DNA of 64,000 nucleotides from Paulinella micropora (GCA_019918135.1 WBZZ01004019.1:167001-231000), one strand, 5' to 3'; positions 10,341 through 21,262 are shown, numbered from the stretch's first letter. Translations and numbers: made by a program. The notes: generated by a model from the sequence alone, not told the origin.

Positions 10341-11890
10341 ATGCACCGCGTCTGTACGGAATGCCAGCACGGGCCGTGCCTGCACGAAGAAGCGCTAGCG
10401 TGCGTCACGTCCCCCGACGGGGTAGCCGTGCTGGCGGACCGGGCCGTGCGCAGTCAACAGCTGTCATACTTGTGCCTGGAGCGGGGGCTCCGGGGCGCCT
10501 ACGCGCCCGTGCTCGGGGCGCTGACACGCCAGCGCCCGGGGTCCGTCCGGGCAGTGCTCACACACCTGCGCGCAGAGTTCGCGGTCCGTGCCTCCAGCGC
10601 GGGCGGCCCCCCTCACACGGAACTGCTGTGTGAGAGCTGGTGGTCGCTGTTCCGTGCCCTGTCGCAAGAAGAGCGGTCGGCAGAGGCACTGCGGCCGTTG
10701 TGGTCTTTTTTGCAGACACCAGGGCTCCAGCAGCGGCGGGGCGACGCAGCACGCATAATCAGGTCGTTGTTGTGCGCACGGCGAACCGCCGCCGCGTTGC
10801 GTGTGGGCGAGGTCGTGCTGTCGCCGGCAGGGGTCAGTCCCGCCTGCTTCGTTAGCTGGCTCGGCGTCGCAACTGTTCTGTGGCGTGTCCGAACCGACCC
10901 ACCGCTCGAGGCGCTGCTGGGCAGAGTGCTAGACCTCCTGGGGCTGCGCGGTTGCGCCACGAGAGGGTCCCAACTTCCAGTGCGCCGTTGCTGCTGTGTC
11001 TGCGCTCGACGCCTGCCTGTTGCAACTGGAACGCACCACCGTCCTGGCCGCGCTGGCCGAGGCGTCGGAGTTGCTGCGGTTGTCCGACGAGAACTGGGCC
11101 GCGGCCGCTGCCTTCGCGCGTTCGCCCGTGCTGCTAAACTTCTTTTTGCTCTCCGAGCCGAGGCCCGTGCACCGGCGCCGGACACAGACGTTACTGGAGC
11201 TGGCACTGTGCAGTGCCTACTCTGTTGAGGGCGGCGACGTGTTGCTTCGGCTAAGGGCCGTGCCGTCGGTGCTGTGCATAGCGGGCCTGTTGGCGACGGT
11301 GGGTGCGCCCACTGCCTGGCTCCAGCGTTAGGACCACACATTCAGGGAGCCAGACGGCTGGCGAACGATCCGACAAACGGCCTTCTATGCCAAGGGCTTC
11401 CATTCGCCCGTGCCGCTGCTGAAGTTTCTGCGACGGCTCAGCGTCGATATCAACCAGAGCTATCTGCGCCTGGCGGAGGAAGGTGCGGAAATAGCTAGTG
11501 ACCGCAAACAGCACGATGGCGCGCCCCCGCTGCTCGAACGCCGGAAGGAGGTCGACTGGGCTTACAAGGACTGTGTTTGTAGGGGAGGCCAGGACGCGGC
11601 CGCAAGGTGACAAACGCCGGCAGATTCGTCGGGCTGCTAAGGGCCGTGCAACCACGGGAGTGGGGCGACGCGGGAGACCTGGCGGGCATTGCTGCCGCGG
11701 TATCCGCGCTTGACGAGCTGCGTGTGAAATTGGCTGCTCAGCTCTGCAAAGCGACTGCGACTCTTGTGTGGTGTGCTTGGGTGAGCCTGGCCGCGACGAT
11801 TGTGCGGAGCTAGTGCGGCTTATCCCCTGCGACCACGCCCAGATCTGTGCGGGTTGCGCGGCACAGCTTCGCTCTGCCGCGCCGCCATAG
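10341..11890 (+). pseudogene. Helical protein with C-terminal RING finger (interrupted)
   Basis: From ATG 10341 a Cys-containing start (CTECQHGPCLH) leads into a long Leu/Ala/Arg-rich helical body. The frame changes near 10960, meets an in-frame TAG at 11329-11331 and continues in the same frame to a TGA at 11608. It then shifts into a last segment. Bases 11756-11890 encode C-x2-C-V-V-C, then IPCDHAQICAGC, a RING-type C3HC4 core like those at the end of IAP-type E3 ligases. The last Cys pair would need one more frame change (LCRAAID ends at 11904). If intact this would be a roughly 515-aa ubiquitin ligase with a helical substrate-binding region. I infer one broken gene because composition and direction are continuous. 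Confidence 0.5.
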
Positions 11891-11904
11891 ACGCTGTCAT
11901 TTGA

Positions 11905-12180
11905 AACAAAAAAAAGGACGCGGGGGTGTGGGGGGGGGGAAAGGACGCGAGAGGAGGGGGGGGGGGCGCAAAAGAGAGGAAGGAGATGGGGTAAGAAGGG
12001 GGGCAAAACGAGGGGGGGGGGGGGGAATGAGAGAGAGAGAGAGAGGAGGCAACGGAGGCGGGGGGGGAGAAGGGAAAGGTTACGGGAACGCGGGGGATAA
12101 ATGGAGAGATTACGAGTGTTTTCAGGGTCTTTTAAAAAACGAAAATCTAGCTGCCTGACGAAATTGCTTGCGCTCCGCGC
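11905..12180. repeat. G-rich / GA low-complexity spacer
   Basis: Several G8-G14 runs and a GA dinucleotide tract near 12030-12045 lie between two + strand genes. No gene. Confidence 0.6.
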
Positions 12181-12653
12181 ATGAGCGATCCAGAGTATCT
12201 AGCGCTGACCTACCTCAAGCTCTTGCGCCCTGCGCCCGTGCTCTACGTGCAGGGAGGGGTTAAGGGGTTGTCTGACTACTGCAAGGACGGGAGCAGGCAG
12301 GCGGCGCTGAGGCGCAGGTCATCAGCCGGCCGCTAGAGTTTCTGCCGCGGCTGAATGCGGCCACAGAGTCTTCTAACTTGCGCGTTCCGTTATTGGACTG
12401 GTTTTCTTGCAAGCGAGGCAAGGAGTGCCTGGCATACTCGCAGCCGCTGTGCCAGAGGCCTGCTGGTGTCGACCCCCGGACAAAAACGGCCATTCCTCGC
12501 AGGCCGGGCCCGCTGTTGATGCAGTTGTCGGCCGAAGAACTATGGATCTACAACTACTACGAGACATTCATGCTCAGGCCAGGAGCCAACGAAGATAACT
12601 TTTTAAAGTACATGCGCGCGCAGGCGGCGAGGACGATACACACAGATTTATGA
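12181..12653 (+). CDS. Hypothetical protein (one frame change)
   Basis: ATG 12181 begins a frame (MSDPEYLALTYLKLLRP) that shifts near 12305 into a well-composed continuation (FLPRLNAATESSN, WFSCKRGKECLAY, ELWIYNYYETFMLRPG). It ends at TGA 12651-12653. About 157 codons; no recognised family. It lies in the + strand run of genes leading to the RNA-polymerase-like gene. The stop overlaps the next start as ATGA. Confidence 0.45.
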
Positions 12654-12997
12654 AGATGGCCGCGGAGAGCTACAACCTCTTGCGGGGCATAACCTCTGAC
12701 CGTCTGTGCGTGCTGTGCTACCGCGACGTGTCATGCAAGTGGATAGAATTGTGCCGCCAAGGCCTGGCTCAGGCCGAGCAGGGCGTGCTACTGCAGCGAT
12801 GGGTCATGGCACAGTCCCCGACTGGTTCGTTCGAGTATTGTCACTGGGCCCTGCAGCCCCTGCCTGAATCGATTCTGACTGGATTTTGCCAGCCGGTCCC
12901 CAAGCCGTGGCTCCATAAGCTGCGCTGGCGCTGGCGAGAAGTTGGCGGGGTCCAGCACCTGTTTCTGGACCAGTCAGATATTTTGACGACGCAGTAA
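12650..12997 (+). CDS. Hypothetical protein, 115 aa
   Basis: ATG 12650 overlaps the preceding stop (ATGA), so this is either a tightly packed separate gene or the frameshifted C-terminal half of it. It has a Cys-rich start (LCVLCYRDVSC) and is Trp-rich at the end (WLHKLRWRWREVGG). No family recognised. Confidence 0.4.
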   Translation: MKMAAESYNLLRGITSDRLCVLCYRDVSCKWIELCRQGLAQAEQGVLLQRWVMAQSPTGSFEYCHWALQPLPESILTGFCQPVPKPWLHKLRWRWREVGGVQHLFLDQSDILTTQ

Positions 12998-13328
12998 CAA
13001 TAAAAACAGAATTTTTTTAACAACAACAAAAAAAAAGGTGCCGGCGGCAAAGAAAAAAAAAGCAGGCTGTGCCGGATTTCATGGTGCTTTTCTCTGACCC
13101 TTCCCTCCTCTTGTCCTCCCTCCAAACTTAAGCAGATAAAAAAGCAGGGCGCCGGGGGGCACAGGCTACCGAGAGGAGAAACGGGGGGGGGGGGCGGACA
13201 AAATAATCAAGGGCAGCAAAAAAGGGGGGGTAAAGGCGGCGGTGGGGGGGGGGGGGGCGAAGGGCTGGGAGAGGAGGGTACGGAGAAAAAGGGTCCAAAA
13301 AAATAGAGCTAAAAAAAGTCGTTTGTGT
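12998..13328. other. Low-complexity spacer
   Basis: A-rich, then G-rich with G runs near 13185 and 13243-13257. A+T-rich bases directly precede the ATG at 13329. No gene. Confidence 0.5.
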
Positions 13329-14720
13329 ATGATCAACGCGGCCTGGAACAAGTACCGCACGGGCGATATCAGGCGCGCGTTGCGGGAGGTCGTGGTGCAA
13401 GAGCTTCCCCCGCCCCCGCGGCCAAACGCCGGTCTGTTCGCTTTGCAGAACGTACAGACCATGTTTCTGCCACAAGCGTTGCTAGAGGCCGTGGATCACA
13501 CGTTTACGCTCCGCATTACGTACGTGGAATGGGGCGGTGGTGCGGATGGCGGCGACAAGCCCGTCGGTTTCTGCGGGAACCTGGATATCTTGCAAACACT
13601 GAAGCACGTGCAGATCCAAGTGCCCGCGGACCGGCTGCGGGACATGGAGGTGCTGCCGCTAGACCGGACGTTGCCTTCCCAGTTTACCACACGCAACAGC
13701 GTCGCGCTGGAGCTCGTCGCAGAGAACAAGAACCGCCACGCGCCGGCGTGCGAGGAATTGCGCGCGGCATCAGACGCCGCGCGCGTGCAAAAGTCCGACG
13801 ACTCGGAGTGGCGGCGTTTGCTACGGGAGCGCGAGCCGGAGCTTTACGCGCGCGTGCTGCGCTCGTTGTCGCTGGCGCCCGACGACGACCTGCACGTGGA
13901 CCTGCACGTGGACCTGGCGTCTGGCGGCGAGGCGGGGCTGTTCTGCGACGAACAGCTCGAGGCGCTGCTAGCAGCGCTGGGCGTGCGGCCGGTCTACCTG
14001 GAGGAACTGCGCACAGCCGCGGGGCGGCCGACTGTCTTGGCGCCTGGCCTGGCCAGGACAGTGCTAGCGTACCTGCTGCCAGGCGAATCGTTGCACTTAA
14101 GATGTTGGGCTACCAAGGGCTCGGCCGTCATGAACGGGCTTTTCAAGAAGGGCCTGGTCACGCCGAGGCTGGAGTCCAAGGTGCGTTTGTCAGCCGACGT
14201 CGGCTACGAGGTGTGGGCCTGCTGCCCCACCGGAGTTTTCGACGTGAAAGATACCGGCACGATTGTAGTGGCCCGGCCGTGGCACTGCACCGCGTGTTTG
14301 CGCTGCACGCTGAACAGCCGGGCCGTCATGGTTGAGACGCCTGTGAACGCGGCGGCCGCGCCGGACTGGCTGGTGGAGGTTGAGAGCTACGGAGCGGAAA
14401 CCCCCAGACAATTGCTCGAGCAGTGCTTTGATTGTTTGCGCGAGACGAAGCGGACAAGGCCGAGCCCCGCCGCCGCTGGGCCCTTTTACGATTCCTCCTC
14501 CTCCTCCTCCTCCTCCTCCTCAGCGTACGATCCGTCGTCACCTGCAACAGTGCCTGTTTCGCCCTCCTACCAACCGTCGTCACCTGCAACAGTGCCTGTT
14601 TCGCCCTCGTACCAATCGTCATCACCTGCAACAGTGCCTGTTTCGCCCTCGTACCAACCGTTGTCACCTGCAACAGTGCCTGTTTCGCCTCCAACCGCAC
14701 CGGCTTCGCCGTCCCCTTAA
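13329..14720 (+). CDS. RNA polymerase subunit 3 (Rpb3/RpoA-type) with C-terminal CTD-like heptads
   Basis: An intact 463-aa frame. The N-terminus (DIRRALREVVVQELPPPP) matches the NALRRILxxEVP helix of Rpb3/AC40/archaeal D, which forms the alpha-type assembly dimer. The centre (LLPGESLHLRCWATKG) matches the second Rpb3 dimerisation strand. CCPTGVFDV followed by HCTACLRC matches the CP-x-VF...C-x2-C region. VEVESYGAETPRQLLEQCF matches the conserved end of the fold (VE-x2-G-x3-P-x2-LL). A roughly 85-residue insert separates the lobes. The protein then runs through a Ser10 tract into heptads of YxPSSPA/TVPVSPS type. No normal Rpb3 has this tail; it resembles the Rpb1 C-terminal domain. It would act in the nucleus or a viral factory as part of a multisubunit RNA polymerase. 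Confidence 0.72.
   Translation: MINAAWNKYRTGDIRRALREVVVQELPPPPRPNAGLFALQNVQTMFLPQALLEAVDHTFTLRITYVEWGGGADGGDKPVGFCGNLDILQTLKHVQIQVPADRLRDMEVLPLDRTLPSQFTTRNSVALELVAENKNRHAPACEELRAASDAARVQKSDDSEWRRLLREREPELYARVLRSLSLAPDDDLHVDLHVDLASGGEAGLFCDEQLEALLAALGVRPVYLEELRTAAGRPTVLAPGLARTVLAYLLPGESLHLRCWATKGSAVMNGLFKKGLVTPRLESKVRLSADVGYEVWACCPTGVFDVKDTGTIVVARPWHCTACLRCTLNSRAVMVETPVNAAAAPDWLVEVESYGAETPRQLLEQCFDCLRETKRTRPSPAAAGPFYDSSSSSSSSSSAYDPSSPATVPVSPSYQPSSPATVPVSPSYQSSSPATVPVSPSYQPLSPATVPVSPPTAPASPSP
14526..14717 (+). repeat. 42-bp repeats encoding CTD-like heptad pairs
   Basis: Four tandem 42-bp units each encode two heptads, Y-[DQ]-P/S-[SL]-S-P-A and T-V-P-V-S-P-S/P. These align with the Rpb1 CTD consensus Y1-S2-P3-T4-S5-P6-S7, with P3, S5 and P6 kept in nearly every heptad. 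They lie at the end of the Rpb3-like frame, after a TCC run near 14492-14520. Units differ by only a few bases. Confidence 0.8.
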
Positions 14721-15492
14721 AAAAACTCCGTGGCTAACGTTACTGCACGTATTTTCTTTTCCTATTCCCGCCCCTTACCACTCCCCACCCCTGCCCTCTC
14801 CCCTTTTCCCAGTTAAATTAAAAAAACCTTCTTGACGCGGCCCCCCCCCCACTCTTCCCAACCCTACCAAGAAGTTCCCTCCTACCCACCCTCATCCCAC
14901 GGCCCCTCCCTCCCCGGTTGTTGGAAAGCTCCTTTTCCAAACAAAATTTACAACAACAACAGCATAACGTTGGGCGCACTTGTTTGGCGAAAAAAAAGGA
15001 ACCCCGGCCCCCCCCCCCCCACACACACACACACACTTTTTTGGGTGTGTGTGTGTGTGGGGGGGGGGGTGGGCGGGAGGCATTTCGATTGGCCTCGAGT
15101 TTTTTTCCTCACTGATCTGCTCTTTGTCACTCAGTGCCCCCCCCCCCACTCTAGGATGGGCCAGCGCCCCCCCCCCCCCTCATTCCCTTTTGTAAAACAT
15201 GTCCCTCTGTCTTTTTGGTAATTTCGTTTCTTTCTCGTACCCCCCTCCCCTTTCTTTCTTTGGAAGCCCGCTTTTCTTTCTTGTCGGTGTGTGCCCGCGC
15301 CCTTGCCCCCCCTGTCGCTCGCAAAACACTGCGCCCGAGCTCAGTCTGTCCGTTTTCTCTGCTAACCTAGAGCGCTCTCTCTCTCTCTCTCCACCTATCC
15401 CGCACCTTTTTTGTACAGCGCTTTCCTTTTTTGTGGCGGATCCTTTTTTCTAGCGCCCAAAGCGGAGCGGGAGGGGGTAGTACGTTCCTTGC
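14721..15492. other. Long pyrimidine-rich spacer
   Basis: C/T-rich + strand with several C9-C13 runs (14840, 15008, 15138, 15168) and a CT repeat near 15375-15390. No gene supported. Confidence 0.5.
15008..15069. repeat. Long C(AC)n / (GT)nG inverted repeat
   Basis: A C13 run plus eight AC dinucleotides is followed, after a short T6/GG loop, by seven GT units and a G11 run. The two arms are reverse complements over about 25 bp and could form a strong hairpin or Z/G-quadruplex-prone structure. Confidence 0.7.
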
Positions 15493-17660
15493 ATGTCTTC
15501 TTCTTCTCCCAAACGGCGCCGCTTGGAAGCGCTGGCCGCGCCCGGTGGCTGTGCTCTTACGGCGTTCTTTCCGCACTGGGTCTCTTGGCTCACTCTGCGG
15601 GATCAGCTGGCGCTCTTGCGCCTTTCTTCGCAGTGGAGGTCTCGAGTTTTGCCGTCCGTGCAGCCGCAACTGTTCCTGCGCCGGGCGCTGACCAAGTGCT
15701 ACCCCGACGCAGACATTGACCCGTGTCACGTGGCTAGCGCGCGCCGCGCAGACTGCCTCTACCAGCCGACCACGACACTCAAGCTTTCGTACTGCCGGGA
15801 ACAGCCCGGCCCCGGCAGTTTGCAGCCGCACAGGCTGGAGCTCCTCCGCTTGGCCCTGCACTACTACACCCGCGTGACGGAGCTGGACCTCACGTGTGAC
15901 GCGGCCGCCGCGGGGGTCTGTTGGCATTGTGGCACGGGCGCGACGGCCTGTGCACTGTTAGCCTGCGGCTCTACGACGGTTACGACTACGACGAACAAGA
16001 CCGCCGCCTCGACTACGAGCTGCTGGTGCGGCCCGCGCTAACATCTCTTTTGCCCAAGGTACAGGAGCTGAGCCTGGACTCGGTGCACTTGGGGGCGAAC
16101 GGCCTGGGCGAGCTGTTCCCCGGTGGCTGTGCGCTAGCTCGTTTGTCGCTGCGGCGCTGCAAAAGTTGCGTGCTGTTCGGCCCGGGCTTCGAGCGGCTGG
16201 CCCCGACGCTCGAAGAGCTCCAGCTCTACGAGCCCGGCGGCGCCGACGGCGTGCCGCTGCCGGTCACTACGGGCTCGACTATCTGGCCACGGCTGCACAC
16301 AATAGCACTGCACGGGGCGTTGACCCCGCAGGAGCTGGTGGACGGCCTGGCGCGGTCCGGCCAGGGCCTGCAGTGGGACCCGGCGTGCACCCCGGCGCTG
16401 CGGCACTACGAGCTGACGGTGGGCAAGCGCGCCGAGGCCGAGTACGTGCTGGCCGGCCGGGAGGCGGCGGGCGAGTGGGAGGGCGGGCTGCTGGAACGTC
16501 TGCGGCTGGCGCTGTGCCCCCGCGGCAGGGCGCCCGCGTTCTTGCAGCTTAGGCTGCTGTGTGTGGACCCCGCTGTCGCGGCTGTGACTGACCTGCGCGC
16601 GCTGCAACAGCTGGCCCCGTGCAAAATGACAATCGTAGACCGCGGCCCGCCGCCGCAGGCCAACGGCCAGCACCCGGCCGGCGACCTGCTGGCGCACTGC
16701 CTAAACTCCGACGGGCCGCGGCAGCTGGGCGTGCTGCTGGGCCTGCGGAGCCTGGCGATTGCACACTCCGCCGACGACGAGCGGGCGCGGCTCCGCGCCT
16801 GGTCCGCGTCTTTGCGGCGTGTGTTCACGGCCGTCACACAGTCCGGCCGCAAGGTCTGGTTCCGCTCTTTTGCATTTGCTGGCTGCCTGCCCGAAGAGCC
16901 GCGCTTCGACCTGCGAGAGCTGCTGGAGGTGCAGCGCAGCTGTTGGCACGGCCTGTGCTCGCTGGCGTCCCCGGTCCACTGTGCGCAGCTGTGGCTGCTG
17001 GACGGCAAGGGTACTGGACCGCCGATGCCGTTGGTGGCGCTGCCGGCGGCGGCGCGCGGCAAGTTCTCGCTCGTGCGGCGCTTCCGGTCGCCGCGCGGCG
17101 AGCTGGCGTACGCGGTGCGGGAAATGGAGCTGTACTTGACACCGTACGAGGTCGCCCTGCTCAAGGGCCGGGGCAGCTGGGCCGAGAAGTCCGGGCTGGT
17201 GTCGCGCGCTCTTTGGACGTGGCTGGTCTGCTCGGGGCTGCTGCCCGGCGCCCCAGTGGGTGAGCCTCTGGCGCTGCTGAACGGGCGGCGCGGCGACCAG
17301 TTGCAGTGGCCGTACGCCCTGCCCTGGTTTGCCAGGGCCGAGGAACGGCGCCTGCTGCTGAACTATGCGGCGATGATCTGGACAGTGCTGAGAGCCGTCG
17401 CGCGCACCGGGGAACAGATCCGTGGCCAAGACATGCGCTTGCTGGAGCTGTGGCGGGTGCTAGACCGGCTGAAGCGCGAGCGGGCCTACTTGTGGGGCTA
17501 CGTGCTGCAAGACAACAAGCGGCGCCTGCTGACGCAGCGGCTGGTAGCGCAGCTGCCAGCCCTGCTGGACACGGCACTGTCGCGAGCCTACGACGAGGCC
17601 AGCTGGCAGGAAATGCACACGCGCATCTGGCGGCCGCTGAAGAAGGCGCTCGCGGCTTGA
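15493..17660 (+). CDS. F-box-like / LRR-like protein, about 720 aa (one frame change)
   Basis: ATG 15493 opens with a basic SPKRRR stretch and an F-box-like helix (LTLRDQLALLRLSSQWRSRVL). A frame change near 15930 joins a 579-codon continuation. This begins with LRR-like strands (VQELSLDSVHL, CALARLSLRRC, LEELQLYEPGG) and continues as a helical Arg/Leu-rich region (LRRVFTAV, LEVQRSCWHGL, LDRLKRERAYL). It is the second F-box/LRR protein in the block and differs in sequence from the one at 6.7-7.8 kb. Likely an SCF substrate adaptor or a remnant of one; host or viral origin is not decided by the sequence alone. Confidence 0.5.
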
Positions 17661-17996
17661 TATTTTTTGTTAACCAAAGTACGGGCTTGTAAGAAAAAAA
17701 AACTCAGCAAACAAAACACAACCCAAGATGTGCGCACCCTTTCCGTTCTTTTTTTATTTTGTAGGTTGCTTTTTTTTGTTGTTGTCATCTCCCGTTGCTA
17801 CTAAAATTTGCTTTTCTGTCATCTGGTTGGGGGGGGGGGAGGAGGGATGGGGGTGGGGCACCGGTAGAGAGGAAAGTGGGAGAAGGGAGAGAGAGAGGGG
17901 GGGGGGGGGGTCCGCGGCGTAGGTAGCGTCGTCTAATAGTCCGGTTTTGTTCCTCTTTGGCTGAATTCTTTTTAAAAGGCACAAAGAAAAGAAGCC
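17661..17996. other. Low-complexity spacer
   Basis: T-rich, then G runs at about 17829-17838 and 17898-17910 with a GA tract. No gene. Confidence 0.5.
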
Positions 17997-18752
17997 ATGG
18001 GAACTGTACAGGGCATTGCTGCTGACATAGAAGTAGGTGAGGCCTATTGCCTAGAGGCAGTTAATCAAGACTTTAAGAAGCAGATATTTAGCCAGACGCT
18101 GCAATTTCTGGTTAACAATATAAATTTGCTTCGGACGAAGAACCCTCCGAATTAGTGCAACTATCGGAACGGATCGACCGTTTGCTTGGGAAAGAAGAAG
18201 CCGCCAGATTCTTGGCAAAGATTAAAGATTTATTTCAGAATGACAAAGCAATTTTCGAGCAACAGATCCGAAAATTGCTTGGGAATGACGAAGCGCAAAC
18301 AGATCCCGACAAGCGCACACGAACCAACTGCCTGGCAAGTTGATGTTAAGAGCACGGCGGGTTCCGAGAAATGCAAAATCTGTCTCCGCGAATTCAAATT
18401 ATTTGGATCACCACCAGACCCGAACAACAGTTCCGAATCTGGGAACTGTAAAACCTTTGTTGCCACGAACAAAGACCGACGTTCGTTCGCGGTTTTCAAT
18501 ATGCAAGAACGACAAAATAGAAAACGACATTTTGTGCTCCGAATCATCCACATGCATGTCGAGAATAAGTTTTTGCAGAATGACGAAGACAAGTTTCATT
18601 GTTATTTATCTCTCGGGTACACAATCAGACAATGGATTAATCAACAGAGACGGTTGGGGGCAGGTAAAATCGTCGGCGTAAACTTTGCCTGGGACGTTGA
18701 CAAGACGACACTATTTTCACTGAAGGATAGATTTCAGGTTGAGATTGTATAA
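17997..18752 (+). CDS. Paralogous family member P1 (frameshifted)
   Basis: ATG 17997 starts MGTVQGIAAD, then a conserved opening (AYCLEAVNQDFKKQIF). The frame moves near 18130 to an acidic helical part (SERIDRLLGKEE) and near 18330 to the core: CKICLREFKLF, then HMHVENKFLQN, then YTIRQWINQQ and a terminal VGVNFAWDVD. It shares this order with P2, P3 and P4 in the next 4 kb, so the family is real even though I cannot name it. Codon use and GC are lower than in the surrounding genes. Confidence 0.5.
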
Positions 18753-19016
18753 TCTTAGCACGGGGTGGCTGCGAAGGAGACCAGGGAGGAGAAGCGGGGG
18801 GGGGGGGGGCTTGTTACACAGGACAAAAAACGTAGCCACTTTGGAGACTTGGGCAGGGAGGAGCAATGGAGAAAACGACAAGAATTTTGGCGGCCAGAAA
18901 ACGATGTTTTGATTCCGCACACGCCAAAAAAGAGGACCAAAAAAAAGCAGTATAATAATTGAGTCTTCTTTGTGTATTAAACTCAAAGAAGAAGCCTGGA
19001 CCCCCCCCCTCAAAAA

Positions 19017-19827
19017 ATGGGCAACACACCAAATACACAAGGGAAAAGAGTCCTGTGTTTGGCTAACGCGTAAAAGCAACCGTGGTTTCAGGAAATCCTA
19101 GATCAAACCGCCTGGACATTAGCTACGACGCTGCAAATTCTGATGAGCCTGCTCAGGTCTCTGCTGATAGCGCCACAACACGGAAAACGTGCTTCATGGC
19201 AAAAGACAATGCAAAGTGACAACTGTCTGACAAAACTCCTCGATAAATCGAGTGTTCTAAGTCAACCTCAAAAAGACTGTATCAAGAACAAGCTCACAAT
19301 TCTCCGGTTTTCCCCAGCAAGGGAGAGATGGCAGGTCACGCGCGGTAGTGCTCCCCGAAATATCAATTTACTGATTTGTTTTGAGGAACTAGAATTGTAC
19401 CTACTCGAAACACAGAACGCAACAACGCCATGTTTCGACCTACATTGCAACAAACCGAGCCAGAAATTCATTTGCGGCTTTCCAGCTTACAAGCAACAAC
19501 GACAAACGATACGTCGCAGAAATCAAGCACGTGCATCTCGACAACATGTACCTGCAGGATGAGGGAACCGAATTCGGCGGTCTTTTGGAACTCTGGCAGT
19601 CAATTGCAGGGTGGTCTGTTCGCGCAAAGAATCGAGTAGTTGTGAATGTCATAGCTCCGATGGTGTCGAAGGAAGTCTTAGCAAAAGCCAGACAAACGCT
19701 GCAGCCGGAGCAGGAGGTTATTCAACAATCGCCAAAAGCAACCAAACCAAAGACAAAGGAACCAGGCATGAACAGGGAAAGACCCCCGCCACCTCCATTG
19801 CCCAGAAAACCCAGACCCTCCCAATAG
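19017..19827 (+). pseudogene. Paralogous family member P2 (in-frame stop and frame changes)
   Basis: ATG 19017 gives MGNTPNTQGKRVLCLANA, then a TAA, then KQPWFQEIL. P3 reads VLCVGEAWKQNWF at the same place, so the stop replaces a Trp. Further frame changes lead to the family core (ICFEELELYLL, then HVHLDNMYLQDEG, LLELWQSIAGW) and a Lys/Pro-rich tail (PPPPPLPRKPRP). It looks like a decayed duplicate of the neighbouring copies. Confidence 0.5.
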
Positions 19828-20271
19828 CACAGAAAATCCCCACAACAAAGAAAGCAAGCACGACCAAAAAAAACCAGGGCGCCCAAACGAATAAACAACA
19901 GATTTTTAATTATTTTTAAGAAGGGACTTTTCGCGTAGCTGGCATGTTTGAGTAATGGTAATGACGGCGTCTTGGACCGTTGTCACTGCCAGGCCCCGAA
20001 TAACTGCACGCTCCCAACCTGCCCGGCATGTAATTCTGAGTGTTTGGCTGTATTCGTGTCCTCGGTTGGTGCGTCGTTAGCCGTGCGGAGAGGCTTTCTG
20101 TAAGCGAATCGTTTTGATTAATAGGATCGACCGCGGTCGCGTATGCCTTTCTCGCTGTTCCCCTGCACCACCTGACGCCGCGACTGGCTCACTTTGACAT
20201 GTCTTTTCTTCCGACGTGACTTGCGCTCGCTCTCAACCTGCCCAGGTCTGGATCTGGGTGTTCTGCTGTAT
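19828..20271. other. Intergenic stretch between P2 and P3
   Basis: Mixed-composition DNA without a convincing ORF. The 3' ends of P2 (+) and P3 (-) face each other across it. Confidence 0.4.
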
Positions 20272-21262
20272 TCATGTCATTGGTTGGTGCGTCATTAGCC
20301 ACGTCGGTACCAAGGCTTGTTGTAAGCGAGTCATGCTGGTTAGAAACCCGGCCTTCGCCGAGTCCCCCTGCTGCGTCGGGGTGGACCCTTCAGGTCCGTC
20401 ACTGCCGACATCCAGTTGCGTCTCAGTGCTTTGGCGAGCGCCTTCTTTTTCTGTTGCAGGGTTGTCTCCCTTTTCTGGCAGGTCGTTAAACAAATCTCTG
20501 TCTAGCTGGAGACTCTCGTCCACCGCGAATCTGCCAGTGTCTACAGTGGCCAGGCCGGGGTGCCAATCGACTTGCACCCAAGAAACCTTCAAGGGTTCTA
20601 GCTTATTAGGTCCTTGTTGGGCCTTGAAGCAAAAGAGTCGGATAGACTGCCACAGTTGGATAAGGCAGGCGTACTGCCGTTCGCTCGAACCCAGGTACAG
20701 GTTATCCAGGTGCAAGTGGAAGATGCTAATCCCCAGCTTTTGATCACGTGATTTGACGAACTTGAAGAACGCAAACGATCGGTGTCCGGCTTGTCCGCCG
20801 CGGCCGAAGCGACAAAAATTCTGCAGCGGCCTGCTGATTGGTGCCTGATTGGCGAAAATCAAATTCAGCTCTTGCAAGCAGATTAACGCTTTCTGCTCCT
20901 TTTCGCCTTCGGAGCTGACACGCCAGGGATGTTGTTTATTTTGTTTAAATCTGCCGCCACCCAAATCATATTTAGTTAATTCTGCTTCTTCAGTATTATT
21001 TTCAAGGGGTATGTCATTGCGCAGACTCCTTTGTATCCCGTTTGTTGTTCCAGCAGGCAAATCCTGCCAGACCTTCAGAAATGCATTTCGTAGCTTGTTT
21101 TTGTATCAGGATGTTGCCGTGGAAATCGATCCAGTTGTTATCGTTTAGGTAATCCTTCAAAAAGAGAACAGTAGATCTGACCTGATATCTGAACCAGTTT
21201 TGTTTCCACGCTTCGCCAACACACAAGACCGAGCTATCTTTCAATGACTGGGTTCCGCCCAT
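20272..21262 (-). CDS. Paralogous family member P3 (one frame change)
   Basis: ATG 21262 begins MGGTQSLKDSSVLCVGEAWKQNWF. A frame change near 21035 continues through LICLQELNLIF, then GHRSFAFFKFV, HLHLDNLYLGSSE, LIQLWQSIRLF and VSWVQVDW, and ends in an acidic Gln/Asp/Pro-rich tail. It is the best preserved of the four paralogues. The conserved core (aromatic strand, H-x-HLDN-x-YL, LWQSI) suggests a compact alpha/beta domain of unknown function. It is transcribed toward P2. Confidence 0.55.
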
